Part shown: piece after piece, positions 17,504 to 25,756 of the stretch
Numbering within the stretch: position 1 is the stretch's first letter
Layout: the number at the start of each line of letters is the position of its first letter
DNA from: Halomonas sp. HL-48
GTDB lineage: Bacteria; Pseudomonadota; Gammaproteobacteria; Pseudomonadales; Halomonadaceae
DNA: 64,000 nt
Assembly (NCBI RefSeq): GCF_001314875.1
Contig: NZ_LJZS01000007.1
Coordinates: forward strand, 1 to 64,000
Reading direction: 5' to 3'
The notes under the pieces: generated by a model
What the model saw: the letters and a program-made list of their open reading frames with translations, nothing else
Told to the model about the DNA's origin: nothing
Database searches by the model: none
Program-made: the position numbers and the translations under genes

Positions 17504-18511
17504 ATGCAGGCGATTCAACTGACAGCACCCGGCGGTCTCGATAACCTGAACGTGGTCGATCAAGCCGCACCCGGCGAGCCGGGGGCAGGCGAGATTCGTG
17601 TGCGCTTGCACGCCAGCTCGCTGAATTTTCACGACTATGCGGTAGTGGCAGGCATGATCCCCACCGACGACGGTCGGATTCCCATGTCGGACGGCGCGGG
17701 CGTTGTCGATGCCGTGGGCGAGGGCGTGACTGAATTCGCCGTCGGCGATCCGGTCGTCTCGACGTTCTTCCCCGGCTGGCTGGAAGGCCCCGCGCGGGTC
17801 GGTGATTTTCGCACGACCCCCGGTGATGGCATCGATGGCTATGCGCGGGAGCAGGTGATCGCGCCTGCCACGTCGTTTACCTACCAGCCGGCAGGCTACA
17901 GCCATGCCGAGTCGGCTACGCTGACCACCGCCGGGCTGACCGCCTGGCGCGCGCTGGTGGTCGACGGCGGCCTTAAAGCCGGCGACACCGTGCTGGTGCT
18001 GGGCACCGGTGGCGTGTCCATCTTTGCGCTGCAGTTTGCCAAAATGATGGGCGCACGAGTGATCGCCACGTCGTCCTCCAACGAGAAGCTGGCGCGCCTG
18101 CGTGAGCTCGGCGCCGAGCACACCATCAACTACAAGGAAACGCCCGAGTGGGGCAAAGCCGTCAAGGCGCTGACCGAAGGCGAGGGCGTGGATCATGTAG
18201 TGGAAGTCGGTGGCTCTGGTACGCTGCCGCAGTCGATCGATGCGGTCAAAATCGGTGGCCACATCGCGCTGATTGGCATCTTGACCGGCCGTGAGGGCGA
18301 GATTCCTACCGCCAAGCTGATGGCCAAGCAGGCGACGTTGAAAGGCCTGATCGTGGGCAGCCGTCGCGACCAGATCGAGATGACCCGCGCCATCGAGGCC
18401 AACGGTATGCGGCCGGTGATCGACCGTGAGTTTGCGCTGACCGACATCGCTAACGCCTTCCGTCATCAGGAAGCCGGCAAGCACTTTGGCAAGATTTGCC
18501 TGACGTTCTAA
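17504..18511 (+). CDS. Zinc-independent NAD(P)-dependent alcohol dehydrogenase/quinone oxidoreductase (MDR family)
   Basis: A 335-residue medium-chain dehydrogenase/reductase. The GroES-like N-terminal half carries HASSLNFHDYAVVAG, where zinc-type members have a Cys ligand. No catalytic or structural zinc cysteines are seen, so it belongs with the quinone oxidoreductase-like enzymes. The Rossmann motif VLVLGTGGVSIFALQFA (about residues 165-180) binds the nucleotide, and SSNEKLARLRELGA follows in the usual place. AGAGG precedes ATG 17504. Substrate unknown. A strong terminator follows 34 bases after the stop. Confidence 0.88.
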   Translation: MQAIQLTAPGGLDNLNVVDQAAPGEPGAGEIRVRLHASSLNFHDYAVVAGMIPTDDGRIPMSDGAGVVDAVGEGVTEFAVGDPVVSTFFPGWLEGPARVGDFRTTPGDGIDGYAREQVIAPATSFTYQPAGYSHAESATLTTAGLTAWRALVVDGGLKAGDTVLVLGTGGVSIFALQFAKMMGARVIATSSSNEKLARLRELGAEHTINYKETPEWGKAVKALTEGEGVDHVVEVGGSGTLPQSIDAVKIGGHIALIGILTGREGEIPTAKLMAKQATLKGLIVGSRRDQIEMTRAIEANGMRPVIDREFALTDIANAFRHQEAGKHFGKICLTF

Positions 18512-18545
18512 CGACGCCGTCGTTGAAACGCATTTGGGTGAACGG

Positions 18546-18578
18546 GAGCGGCCATTCGCATAGAATGGCCGCTCTTTT
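18546..18578 (+). terminator. Rho-independent terminator
   Basis: A perfect 12-base stem, GAGCGGCCATTC / GAATGGCCGCTC, with a five-base loop and a TTTT tail. It closes the dehydrogenase transcript and lies just upstream of the GTG-started gene at 18599. Confidence 0.9.
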
Positions 18579-18598
18579 ATGGGCACCAGGAGTAGGTC

Positions 18599-19378
18599 GT
18601 GCAGCTTCCAACGGGGAGTTCTCAACCGGTGTATTACGTGGGCTGGGACGTAGGCGGCTGGAACTGCGACGCCAACCCCGCCAGCCGCGATGCGCTGGTG
18701 GTGCTGGATGCCGCGCTGAATCTGGTCGGGGCGCCGTGGCGGGGAAATCTGCGCACGACACTCAATGACGCCCACAACACCCGCGACCTGATCGAGCGCC
18801 TGCTGGGTCTGTGCCAGCTTCAGGCGCAGGGCGCTGAACATGTGGTGATGGCTATCGATACGCCGTTGGCGTTGCCAAGCGCGCTTCTGGCGCTGGCCCG
18901 CGGCGACGCGGTCAGTGCGCTGGGCCGCTCCCAGGAGAATCCTTACCTGTATCGGGAGACGGAGCGCTGGCTGTTTCAGCGGGGTATTACGCCGCTGTCG
19001 CCGATCAAGGACATGATCGGCAGCCAGGCCACCAAAGGCATGCACCTGCTGGCGCGCTTCGCACCACATATCGCCGCGTGCGGCCAGTGGCAAAGCGACG
19101 ACCAGACGCTGACCGTGGTTGAAGGCTATCCGTCGCCTGCCAAGCGCTCCCCGGCGTTTGCGGCCCTGCGCCAGCGGGTGAGCATGCCCGTCTCGCTTGA
19201 AGCCATGCTGCACCAGCCAACCCCCAAGCAGCAGGATATCCAGGATGCCTGGCTGTGTGCGATGCTGGCTTGGAGCCTACCGCATGCCGCGCAGAATGTT
19301 GCGTGGCCGCCGGCCACCATGCCGGCGGAGGAAGGCTGGATCTTTGTCCCCGCTGACAGCCTGAAACCGACCGTTTGA
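18599..19378 (+). CDS. Uncharacterised protein, possibly DUF429/RNase H-like
   Basis: A 259-residue soluble protein starting at GTG 18599, with AGGAG eight bases upstream. The start VYYVGWDVGGWNCD, an acidic residue after a first beta strand, and the later VMAIDTPLALP recall the RNase H-like fold of DUF429 proteins, in which an IDxPLG motif is common. A third block, VVEGYPSPAKR, also fits (E..P). The link is by motif resemblance only and is uncertain. It stands between a terminator and the convergent yebC-like gene. No partner suggests its task. Confidence 0.5.
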   Translation: MQLPTGSSQPVYYVGWDVGGWNCDANPASRDALVVLDAALNLVGAPWRGNLRTTLNDAHNTRDLIERLLGLCQLQAQGAEHVVMAIDTPLALPSALLALARGDAVSALGRSQENPYLYRETERWLFQRGITPLSPIKDMIGSQATKGMHLLARFAPHIAACGQWQSDDQTLTVVEGYPSPAKRSPAFAALRQRVSMPVSLEAMLHQPTPKQQDIQDAWLCAMLAWSLPHAAQNVAWPPATMPAEEGWIFVPADSLKPTV

Positions 19379-19388
19379 CGCGGGCGGA

Positions 19389-20120
19389 TTACTCGCTTTC
19401 GGCGGGCAGCTCAGCGCTGTGGTAGACGTTCTGCACGTCGTCCAGGTCGTTCAGCATGCCGAGCAGTTTTTCAAACATCGCCACGTCATCGCCTTCCAGG
19501 GGCGTGGTGGTTTGCGGCAGGAACTGAATCTCGTCGGCTTCGAAGTCGATCTCGCCAAAGGTGTCGAGCAGCGCCTGCTTGGCCTTGGCGTAGTCGGTAT
19601 GCGGCGCAAACACGGTGATGCGGCCGTCTTCCTGCTCGATATCGGTAACGTCGACGTCCGCTTCCATCAGCGCTTCCAGCACGGCTTCCTCGTCGCTGCC
19701 GGCAAATGCGAAGATCGCGCAGTGATCAAACATGTGGCTGACGCTGCCGGGGGTGCCGATTTTACTCTTGGTCTTGGTGAAGCAGCCGCGCACGTCGCCG
19801 AAGGTGCGGTTTGGATTGTCGGTCAAGCACTCGACGATCAGCATGGCATTGCCGGGGCCGAAGCCTTCGTAGCGGGCGGCGGAAAAGTCTTCGCCACCGG
19901 CGCCGCTGGCTTTATCCAGCGCCTTGTCGATCACGTGCGAGGGTACCTGGTCTTTCTTGGCACGCTCCATCAGGCCGCGCAGCGCCAGGTTGCTGTGGGG
20001 GTCAGTGCCGCCCGCCTTGGCGCAGACATAAATCTCGCGCCCGTACTTGCTGTAGACCTTTGTCTTCGCATCGGCCGTTTTGGCCATGGATTCTTTACGG
20101 TTCTGAAAAGCCCTACCCAT
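19389..20120 (-). CDS. YebC/PmpR (YeeN-type) family protein
   Basis: A 243-residue member of the YebC/TACO1 family. The N-terminus [28 protein letters not shown] is the form seen in the YeeN branch rather than the AGHSKW start of YebC proper. Family blocks [30 protein letters not shown] and [13 protein letters not shown] are intact. Members have been described as DNA-binding regulators and, more recently, as factors that relieve ribosome stalling. Which applies here is unknown. The start at 20120 is supported by the conserved N-terminus. It ends 11 bases from the convergent 259-residue gene. Confidence 0.92.
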   Translation of the reverse strand: MGRAFQNRKESMAKTADAKTKVYSKYGREIYVCAKAGGTDPHSNLALRGLMERAKKDQVPSHVIDKALDKASGAGGEDFSAARYEGFGPGNAMLIVECLTDNPNRTFGDVRGCFTKTKSKIGTPGSVSHMFDHCAIFAFAGSDEEAVLEALMEADVDVTDIEQEDGRITVFAPHTDYAKAKQALLDTFGEIDFEADEIQFLPQTTTPLEGDDVAMFEKLLGMLNDLDDVQNVYHSAELPAESE

Positions 20121-20315
20121 GTTGACGTCCTGTAATCAGCAATCACCTCTGCAGGTCAGAGGCATTATCAAAAGGCCAAAGTTTACCCAACAGCGTATCA
20201 TGCTAACAGCGTTATTTGCGCACGCGCAGGGGTCGCCTCGCTGGGCGTGAGGTACACTGTGCGCGTCACCCTACGCCGGTGGCAAAAGGAATAATAAGCG
20301 AGCAAGGAGAACCAC

Positions 20316-20933
20316 ATGCCATTCTCACTTTGGCTATCGTTGGCGGCGGTATGCGCCATGGGTGCCATGTCGCCGGGGCCGAGTCTGGCACTGGTGCTGC
20401 GCCATACGCTGGGCGGCGGCAGGCTGGTCGGCATGACGGCCGCGCTATGCCATGCCGGCGGGGTGGGAGCCTATGCGCTGCTCACCGTGTTGGGCTTGGG
20501 CGCCTTGATTGCCAAGTCGCCCGCGCTCTTTCAACTGATTACCTGGGCGGGGGCTGCCTACCTGGCGTGGTTGGGCATTCAGGCGTTGCGCGCGGGTGGC
20601 GCGGGGGCCATGCAGCAACAGGGCGCGGTCACTTCCAACGCTCGGGCTGCCAAAGAAGGCTTGCTGGTGGCGCTTGGCAATCCCAAGCTGATCATTTTTT
20701 TCATTGCCTTGCTGAGCCAGTTTGTGACGCCCGACATGAGCCTGCTCGGCAAAGTATTGATCGTGGTCACGGCGATGGTCATCGACGGCGGATGGTACGT
20801 GCTGGTGGCCGTTGCGCTGTCCCATTCGCGGGTGCTGCCCTGGCTTCAGCGGCGGGCCCACTGGATCAACCGGATTACCGGCGTGTTGCTGCTGGCACTG
20901 GCGCTGCGAGTTGTGGCGGGCCCGCTCGGCTAG
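20316..20933 (+). CDS. LysE family amino-acid exporter
   Basis: A 205-residue inner-membrane protein with about six hydrophobic segments. The N-terminal region GAMSPGPSLALVLRHTLGGG is the conserved LysE/RhtB start (PGP motif), and the AYLAWLGIQALRAG and EGLLVALGNPKLIIFFIALL blocks follow in order. The family exports amino acids such as lysine, homoserine or threonine, and the substrate cannot be assigned. AAGGAGAACCAC precedes ATG 20316, a strong ribosome site. It is transcribed toward the glutathione peroxidase gene 91 bases away. Confidence 0.9.
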   Translation: MPFSLWLSLAAVCAMGAMSPGPSLALVLRHTLGGGRLVGMTAALCHAGGVGAYALLTVLGLGALIAKSPALFQLITWAGAAYLAWLGIQALRAGGAGAMQQQGAVTSNARAAKEGLLVALGNPKLIIFFIALLSQFVTPDMSLLGKVLIVVTAMVIDGGWYVLVAVALSHSRVLPWLQRRAHWINRITGVLLLALALRVVAGPLG

Positions 20934-21024
20934 ACGGCGCATGCCTGGCTCGGCGAACTGGTGCATGGAGCGCAGACATGGCATGGTAAGCGGTTAGGCG
21001 AGGCGTTCCGGGGGGAGGCGGCAA

Positions 21025-21510
21025 ATGACACTTTACGATCAGGATTGTTATACCCACACGGGGCAGCCGTTCAACCTGCGTGCCCTACAGGGGCAGGTGT
21101 TGCTGGTGGTCAATGTCGCCAGCCGTTGCGGTTTTACCCCACAGCTCAAGGAGCTGGAAGCGCTCTATCAGCGCTATCGCGACCGGGGATTTACCGTGCT
21201 GGGGTTCCCCTGCGACCAGTTTGGCAAGCAGTCGCCGGAAAGTGCCGAGGCGTTCTGTGCCTTTGGCGAACAGCAGTTCGGGGTGACGTTTCCGCTGATG
21301 GAAAAGGTCTGCGTCAACGGCCCCAAGGCCCATCCGCTGTTTGTGCAGCTCAAGCGCGAAGCGCCCGGCCTGCTTGGCACCCGCATGATCAAGTGGAATT
21401 TCACCAAGTTCCTGGTCGGCCGCGATGGCAAGGTGATTGCCCGTTTCGCCCCCCGCGACCATGGCCGAGAGCTCCGTCTGCGCCTGGAGCGTGCCCTGGA
21501 CGAGGCTTAG
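21025..21510 (+). CDS. Glutathione peroxidase family (BtuE-like) thiol peroxidase
   Basis: A 161-residue cytosolic peroxidase that reduces hydrogen or lipid peroxides. The peroxidatic cysteine sits in NVASRCGFTPQ (about residue 36), the catalytic glutamine in GFPCDQFGKQ, and the tryptophan/asparagine in MIKWNFTKFLV. This is the Cys rather than Sec form, usually working with thioredoxin. A cysteine in the GFPCDQ motif and one further along (EKVCVNG) could act as resolving residues. GGGGGAGGCGGCAA precedes ATG 21025. The stop overlaps the convergent DUF7079-like gene by four bases. Confidence 0.93.
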   Translation: MTLYDQDCYTHTGQPFNLRALQGQVLLVVNVASRCGFTPQLKELEALYQRYRDRGFTVLGFPCDQFGKQSPESAEAFCAFGEQQFGVTFPLMEKVCVNGPKAHPLFVQLKREAPGLLGTRMIKWNFTKFLVGRDGKVIARFAPRDHGRELRLRLERALDEA

Positions 21511-21890
21511 GCCTCACTGCGGGCGATCATCACCCGGCTCATCAGCTCGTTCCAGCGGTGGCGCACCATCATCGTGGTCATACCCGAAAACAGCGCCCAA
21601 CTCTTGCGCCGCCAGCCTTTCAAACGCAGGTTATGGCTGACCAGCTGCTGCATCAGTTTGCGGTCGTTGAACTGCCGCCATTCGCTGGCGATAGACAGCT
21701 GATACCGGGCCATCACCGGGGCCATTTCGAGCCGAAACATCCACTCCAGCTCGTGAAACGACATCTGATACCGCTCCACCACCTCCACCATCTGGGCATA
21801 ATCGCGCTCGCTGGGTTCGCGGTCCAGCCACAACGGGGCCAGTGCCAACCATAAATCACCGCGTTCATCGACTAGCTGCTGTGCGTTCAT
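21507..21890 (-). CDS. Uncharacterised protein, DUF7079-like
   Basis: A 127-residue soluble, mostly helical protein. An N-terminal WLALAPLWLDRE block, a FHELEWMFRLEMAPVMARYQL block and SEWRQFNDRKLM resemble the small DUF7079 family, in which the EVAPV and GEW..F motifs recur. This resemblance is from memory and only moderately sure. The C-terminus is basic and Trp/Arg-rich (RLKGWRRKSWALF). It overlaps the tail of the peroxidase gene by four bases and is divergent from fabV. Function unknown. Confidence 0.6.
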   Translation of the reverse strand: MNAQQLVDERGDLWLALAPLWLDREPSERDYAQMVEVVERYQMSFHELEWMFRLEMAPVMARYQLSIASEWRQFNDRKLMQQLVSHNLRLKGWRRKSWALFSGMTTMMVRHRWNELMSRVMIARSEA

Positions 21891-22044
21891 TTACAAAGCC
21901 TCGTGGGCGGTCGTAGGTGAAACGATATCCTGACGTGAAAGGTCAATAAGCTCAATAGCGGACAGCGCCGCCTGAGCCCGCTAGAATGGCGTCACTCCAA
22001 GACGGTGCGACACCGAATACGTTTTTTCGAAGAAGAGGTTCACT

Positions 22045-23250
22045 GTGATTATCAAACCCAAAGTACGCGGCTTTATTTGCACGACCACCCACCCGGTTGG
22101 CTGCGAGCAGAACGTTCGCGAGCAGATCGAGGCCACTCGCGCCCGCAATCTGGATAAAAGCGCCGGGCCCAAAAAGGTGCTGGTGATCGGGGCTTCCAGC
22201 GGGTACGGCTTGGCGGCGCGGATCACCGCGGCGTTTGGCTACGGTGCCGATACCCTGGGCGTGTTCTTTGAAAAACCTGCCACCGAGAGCAAACCCGGTA
22301 CCGCAGGCTGGTACAACAGTGCGGCGTTTGACAAGTTCGCCAAGCAGGAAGGCCTTTACAGCAAATCGATCAACGGCGATGCCTTCTCTCACGAAGCGCG
22401 TCAAAAAGCCATTGAATTGATCAAGCAGGACATGGGCGAAATCGACCTGGTGGTGTATTCGCTGGCGTCGCCGGTGCGCAAGCTGCCGGATAGCGGCGAG
22501 CTCAAGCGCTCAAGCCTTAAGCCGATTGGCGAAACCTATCGGGCGACGGCGATCGACACCAACAAAGACGCCATTATCGAAGCCGAGGTGGAGCCCGCCA
22601 CCCAGCAGGAAATCGACGACACCATCACCGTGATGGGCGGCGAGGACTGGGAACTGTGGATGGACGCGCTCGACCAGGCCGGCGTGCTGGCCAAGGGCGC
22701 GCGCAGCGTGGCGTTCAGCTACATCGGCACGGAAATTACCTGGCCGATTTACTGGCACGGTGCCCTGGGCAAAGCCAAGGAAGACCTCGATCGCGCCGCG
22801 ACGGCGATCGACAGCAAGCTCAAGGCCACCGGCGGCGGTGCCAACGTGGCGGTGTTGAAGTCCGTGGTCACCCAGGCCAGCGCGGCCATTCCGGTCATGC
22901 CGCTGTATATCGCCATGGTCTACCGCATCATGAAAGAGCAGGGCGTCCACGAAGGCACTATCGACCAGCTCAACCGCCTGTTCGGCGAGCGGCTGTATGC
23001 CCCACAGGGCGGTGAGCTGGTGACCGACGAGGCGGGCCGCGTTCGCCTGGATGACTGGGAGCTGCGCGACGATATCCAGAAGGCCTGCCAGGACCTGTGG
23101 CCGGAAGTCACCACCGACAACCTGTTCGAGATCACCGACTACGCCGGCTACAAGCACGAGTTTCTGAAGCTGTTTGGCTTTGAGCGTGACGATGTCGATT
23201 ACGATGCTGACGTCGACACGCTGCTCGAGTTTGATGTGGTCAACCTATAA
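22045..23250 (+). CDS. fabV: Enoyl-[ACP] reductase FabV (NADH)
   Basis: A 401-residue trans-2-enoyl-ACP/CoA reductase that completes each cycle of type II fatty acid synthesis. It is the long SDR form (FabV), naturally tolerant of triclosan. The nucleotide loop reads [15 protein letters not shown] (about 46-59), and the extended active-site motif Y-x8-K is present as Tyr236 and Lys245 ([11 protein letters not shown]). The C-terminal residues LTDE-like [16 protein letters not shown] and [14 protein letters not shown] are typical. The start codon is GTG 22045, giving the conserved [11 protein letters not shown]-terminus. A terminator follows the gene. Confidence 0.96.
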   Translation: MIIKPKVRGFICTTTHPVGCEQNVREQIEATRARNLDKSAGPKKVLVIGASSGYGLAARITAAFGYGADTLGVFFEKPATESKPGTAGWYNSAAFDKFAKQEGLYSKSINGDAFSHEARQKAIELIKQDMGEIDLVVYSLASPVRKLPDSGELKRSSLKPIGETYRATAIDTNKDAIIEAEVEPATQQEIDDTITVMGGEDWELWMDALDQAGVLAKGARSVAFSYIGTEITWPIYWHGALGKAKEDLDRAATAIDSKLKATGGGANVAVLKSVVTQASAAIPVMPLYIAMVYRIMKEQGVHEGTIDQLNRLFGERLYAPQGGELVTDEAGRVRLDDWELRDDIQKACQDLWPEVTTDNLFEITDYAGYKHEFLKLFGFERDDVDYDADVDTLLEFDVVNL

Positions 23251-23293
23251 GCGCATGGCGCTGCTGCCACGCGCGCATTGCGTTATCGCAGGA

Positions 23294-23319
23294 CGTCGGG
23301 CCTATGGCCCGGCGTTTTT
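23294..23319 (+). terminator. Rho-independent terminator of fabV
   Basis: A nine-pair stem CGTCGGGCC / GGCCCGGCG (one T-G pair) with a TAT loop, directly followed by TTTTT. Confidence 0.9.
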
Positions 23320-23417
23320 GCATTTGCACGGGGTATTTTTTTCCTCGCGACGCCGTCGCTGCCTTTACCCAAGCAATTGGTTAAGATGGCGGTTTGTTTT
23401 CGTCACGGCGGTTTTCC

Positions 23418-24395
23418 ATGCAGCATAGCGCAGCCAATTCTCCCCATGCCGCCTCGCGACGGCGGGTAGCGTTTGTGCTGCTGCCGGGGTTTTCGCTGCT
23501 GGCCCATGCCAGCGCGCTGGAACCCTTGCAGATGGCCAACCAGCTCAGCGGGCAGATGCTTTATCACACCGTGACGCTGAGTATGGATAGCGAGCCGGTG
23601 CGCAGCGGCGCGCAGCTTTCCGTGCTCGCTCAGCACGCGCTGGACAATCCGCTTGGCCCGTTGGATCTGCTGCTGGTCTGCGCGCCGACACCGCTGCCCT
23701 ATGCGTTGCCTGCCAAACTCAATGAGTGGCTACGCGGGCATCTCGGTCGCGGGGTGATGCTTGGCGGGCTGGCCGGCGGTAGTGAGGTACTGGCCCGCTG
23801 CGGGTTGCTCGAAGGCTACCGCGCCACGCTGCCATGGCAGCGCTTCGATGCCTTTGCCCAGGCCTATCCCCAGGTCACGCTGTCCCAGCAGCTGTTCGAA
23901 ATCGATCGCGACCGGCTTTCCTGCGCGGGCGGTACCGCCGCCATGGACATGATGCTGACGTTGATTGGCCAGCATCACGGCGCGCGTCTGGCCGAGCAGG
24001 TCTCCGAGCAGTTTGTCTGCGACCGCATTCGCCTGGCAGACGAACGCCAGCACGTGCCGCTGCGCAGCCGTTTGGGCCACGCGCCGCAGAGCCTGGTGGA
24101 TGCCGTGACGTTAATGGAAGCCAATATCGAGGAGCCGCTGTCCACTCTGGAACTGGCCGAGCATCTGGGAATATCCCGGCGTCAGCTGGAGCGGCTATTT
24201 AAGAAGTACCTGCAGGCGGTGCCCAGTCGCTACTACCTCGACCTGCGATTGCAGGAAGCCCGCAAGCAACTGCGCGAGAGCGACCGGGCGGTAGGCGATA
24301 TTGCGTTTGCCACCGGGTTTTCCTCGGGGGCGCACTTTTCCACCGCCTACCGTCACCATTTCGGCATGACGCCGAGGGAGGAGCGTTTAGGTTAG
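23418..24395 (+). CDS. GlxA-type AraC family transcriptional regulator with DJ-1/PfpI domain
   Basis: A 325-residue regulator. The N-terminal class I amidotransferase-like (DJ-1/PfpI) domain (about 15-195) begins with VAFVLLPGFSLLAHASALEPL and includes the degenerate nucleophile region GGLAGGSEVLARCGLLEGYRAT, as in ligand-sensing relatives. The C-terminal AraC double helix-turn-helix (about 220-320) shows LAEHLGISRRQLERLFKKYL and the conserved VGDIAFATGFSSGAHFSTAYRHHFG. Relatives control arginine, carnitine and glycine-betaine catabolism, so a link to methylated amines or the nearby arginine operon is possible but unproven. ATG 23418 is preferred to the TTG at 23394. It overlaps the convergent SDR gene by nine bases. 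Confidence 0.9.
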   Translation: MQHSAANSPHAASRRRVAFVLLPGFSLLAHASALEPLQMANQLSGQMLYHTVTLSMDSEPVRSGAQLSVLAQHALDNPLGPLDLLLVCAPTPLPYALPAKLNEWLRGHLGRGVMLGGLAGGSEVLARCGLLEGYRATLPWQRFDAFAQAYPQVTLSQQLFEIDRDRLSCAGGTAAMDMMLTLIGQHHGARLAEQVSEQFVCDRIRLADERQHVPLRSRLGHAPQSLVDAVTLMEANIEEPLSTLELAEHLGISRRQLERLFKKYLQAVPSRYYLDLRLQEARKQLRESDRAVGDIAFATGFSSGAHFSTAYRHHFGMTPREERLG

Positions 24396-25181
24396 CGTAT
24401 CGACAATGCCGCCTTCCACGCGCAGGGCGGCGCCGGTGGTGGCGCTGGCCTGGGGCGAGGCCGCGTAGACGCTCATGCTGGCCACTTCTTCGGGGGTTGC
24501 CAGGCGCTGAATGATCGACGAGGGTCGGTTCTCCTGCACGAAGCGTGCTTCCACGTCCTCTTGCGAAACGCCCTCTTTGTCGGCCATTTCCTGGATCATG
24601 TTGAGCACGCCCTCGGAGCGGGTCGGCCCCGGTAAAATGGCGTTGACGGTCACCTGGGTGCCGCTCAATACTTTCGCAAGGCCTCGCGAAACCGACAGCA
24701 GCGCCGATTTGGTCATGCCGTAGTGGACCATTTCGCTAGGGATATTGATGCCCGATTCGCTGGACAGGAACTGGATGCGCCCCCAGTTGCGATCGCGCAT
24801 GCCTTGAGCGTAGTGGCGCGAAAGGCGCACGGCGCTCATGATATTAACGTCGAAGAACTGCTGCCAGGTGGCGTCGTCGACCTCAAAAAAGTCCTGTGGG
24901 CCAAAGATGCCCACGTTATTGATCAGGATGTCGGTCTCCGGCTGCTGATCGATCAGCGTCTGGCAGCCTTCGGCGGTACCCAGGTCGGCGGCCACGCCCG
25001 TCGCTTTGGCGTTGGGAACGTCTTTCTTGATGGCCGCGATGGCCTCGTCAATTCGCGCCTGGGTGCGCCCGGTGATAACCACCTCGGCACCTGCATTGGC
25101 CAGGCCCTGGGCAATCGCAAAGCCGATACCTGCTGTCGAGCCGGTGATAATCGCGTGCTTGCCGTTGAGATCAATCTGCAT
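24387..25181 (-). CDS. SDR family NAD(P)-dependent oxidoreductase
   Basis: A 264-residue short-chain dehydrogenase. The cofactor loop IITGSTAGIGFAIAQ (about residues 11-25), the structural INNVG (NNAG equivalent, with Val for Ala), catalytic serine in FLSSESGI and the YGMTKSAL active-site Tyr/Lys are present. The Arg following the first Rossmann region (ITGRTQARID) suggests NADP preference. GAGGAGCACTCC precedes the ATG. Substrate unknown. It is convergent with the GlxA-type regulator and 166 bases from the next minus-strand gene. Confidence 0.92.
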   Translation of the reverse strand: MQIDLNGKHAIITGSTAGIGFAIAQGLANAGAEVVITGRTQARIDEAIAAIKKDVPNAKATGVAADLGTAEGCQTLIDQQPETDILINNVGIFGPQDFFEVDDATWQQFFDVNIMSAVRLSRHYAQGMRDRNWGRIQFLSSESGINIPSEMVHYGMTKSALLSVSRGLAKVLSGTQVTVNAILPGPTRSEGVLNMIQEMADKEGVSQEDVEARFVQENRPSSIIQRLATPEEVASMSVYAASPQASATTGAALRVEGGIVDTLT

Positions 25182-25347
25182 GGAGTGCTCCTCTCGTCCT
25201 GAGTATCAGTACCTCACTACACAACGAATAACTTTATAGCTTGCTAAGGAATATGGGGCTCTTACGGCGCTCTTCAAGGGCAGCGTTCTTCCATGTGCCA
25301 GGCTCATTCATGCTAAATGTGATCGCTAGCCTCACGCCCGGTTATGA

Positions 25348-25662
25348 CTAGGCATTTGGCGGCATCACCACCCACTCCGGCTCCTCGAATTCGCCGATCA
25401 GGCGGATCTCGCAGCAGGGGGCCGCACGACGGATGATCTCCTTGATCTCCGGGTTGGGCTGGGCTTCCATGGCGTCGCGGCTGGCCTTGCTGTCCCAATG
25501 GGCGATGGCGATCAGGGTGTTGGGGTCGCCGATCTTACGATGCAGTTCGGTGCCGCGTGCCCCTGGTGCCTGCTGGATGAGTTGGCTGGCGCGGACCCAG
25601 GCATCGGCGTAGTCCTCGGCGCGGTAGCCGTCGCGGATATGCACTTCGAAGATATATTTCAT
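25348..25662 (-). CDS. Antibiotic biosynthesis monooxygenase (ABM) domain protein
   Basis: A 104-residue single-domain protein with the ferredoxin-like alpha/beta pattern of ABM/dimeric alpha-beta barrel proteins. It has an initial strand YIFEVHIRDGY, a helix with ASQLIQQAPGARGTEL, the strand TLIAIAHWDSKAS typical of this fold, and a helix EIKEIIRRAAP. Members are small cofactor-free oxygenases or heme-related enzymes, and many have no known substrate. GGGAGAAGCGCC precedes the ATG. It is 94 bases downstream of the C45 acyltransferase gene in the same direction, so the two may share a transcript. Confidence 0.75.
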   Translation of the reverse strand: MKYIFEVHIRDGYRAEDYADAWVRASQLIQQAPGARGTELHRKIGDPNTLIAIAHWDSKASRDAMEAQPNPEIKEIIRRAAPCCEIRLIGEFEEPEWVVMPPNA

Positions 25663-25756
25663 GGCGCTTCTCCCTGTTGCTGCTGCTGAAGCTTTCGATC
25701 CTGGGCCAGTGTATCCCGCCCACCGTCCTGATCCCGCGGCCTCTTTTCTCGCGCTG

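Noticed and set aside
15965-19213. Minus-strand 1082-residue ORF
   Set aside because: It is the antisense shadow of the ABC transporter, dehydrogenase and 259-residue genes. Its composition is the His/Arg/Gln/Gly-rich type expected from antisense of GC-rich codons, and no domain is visible.
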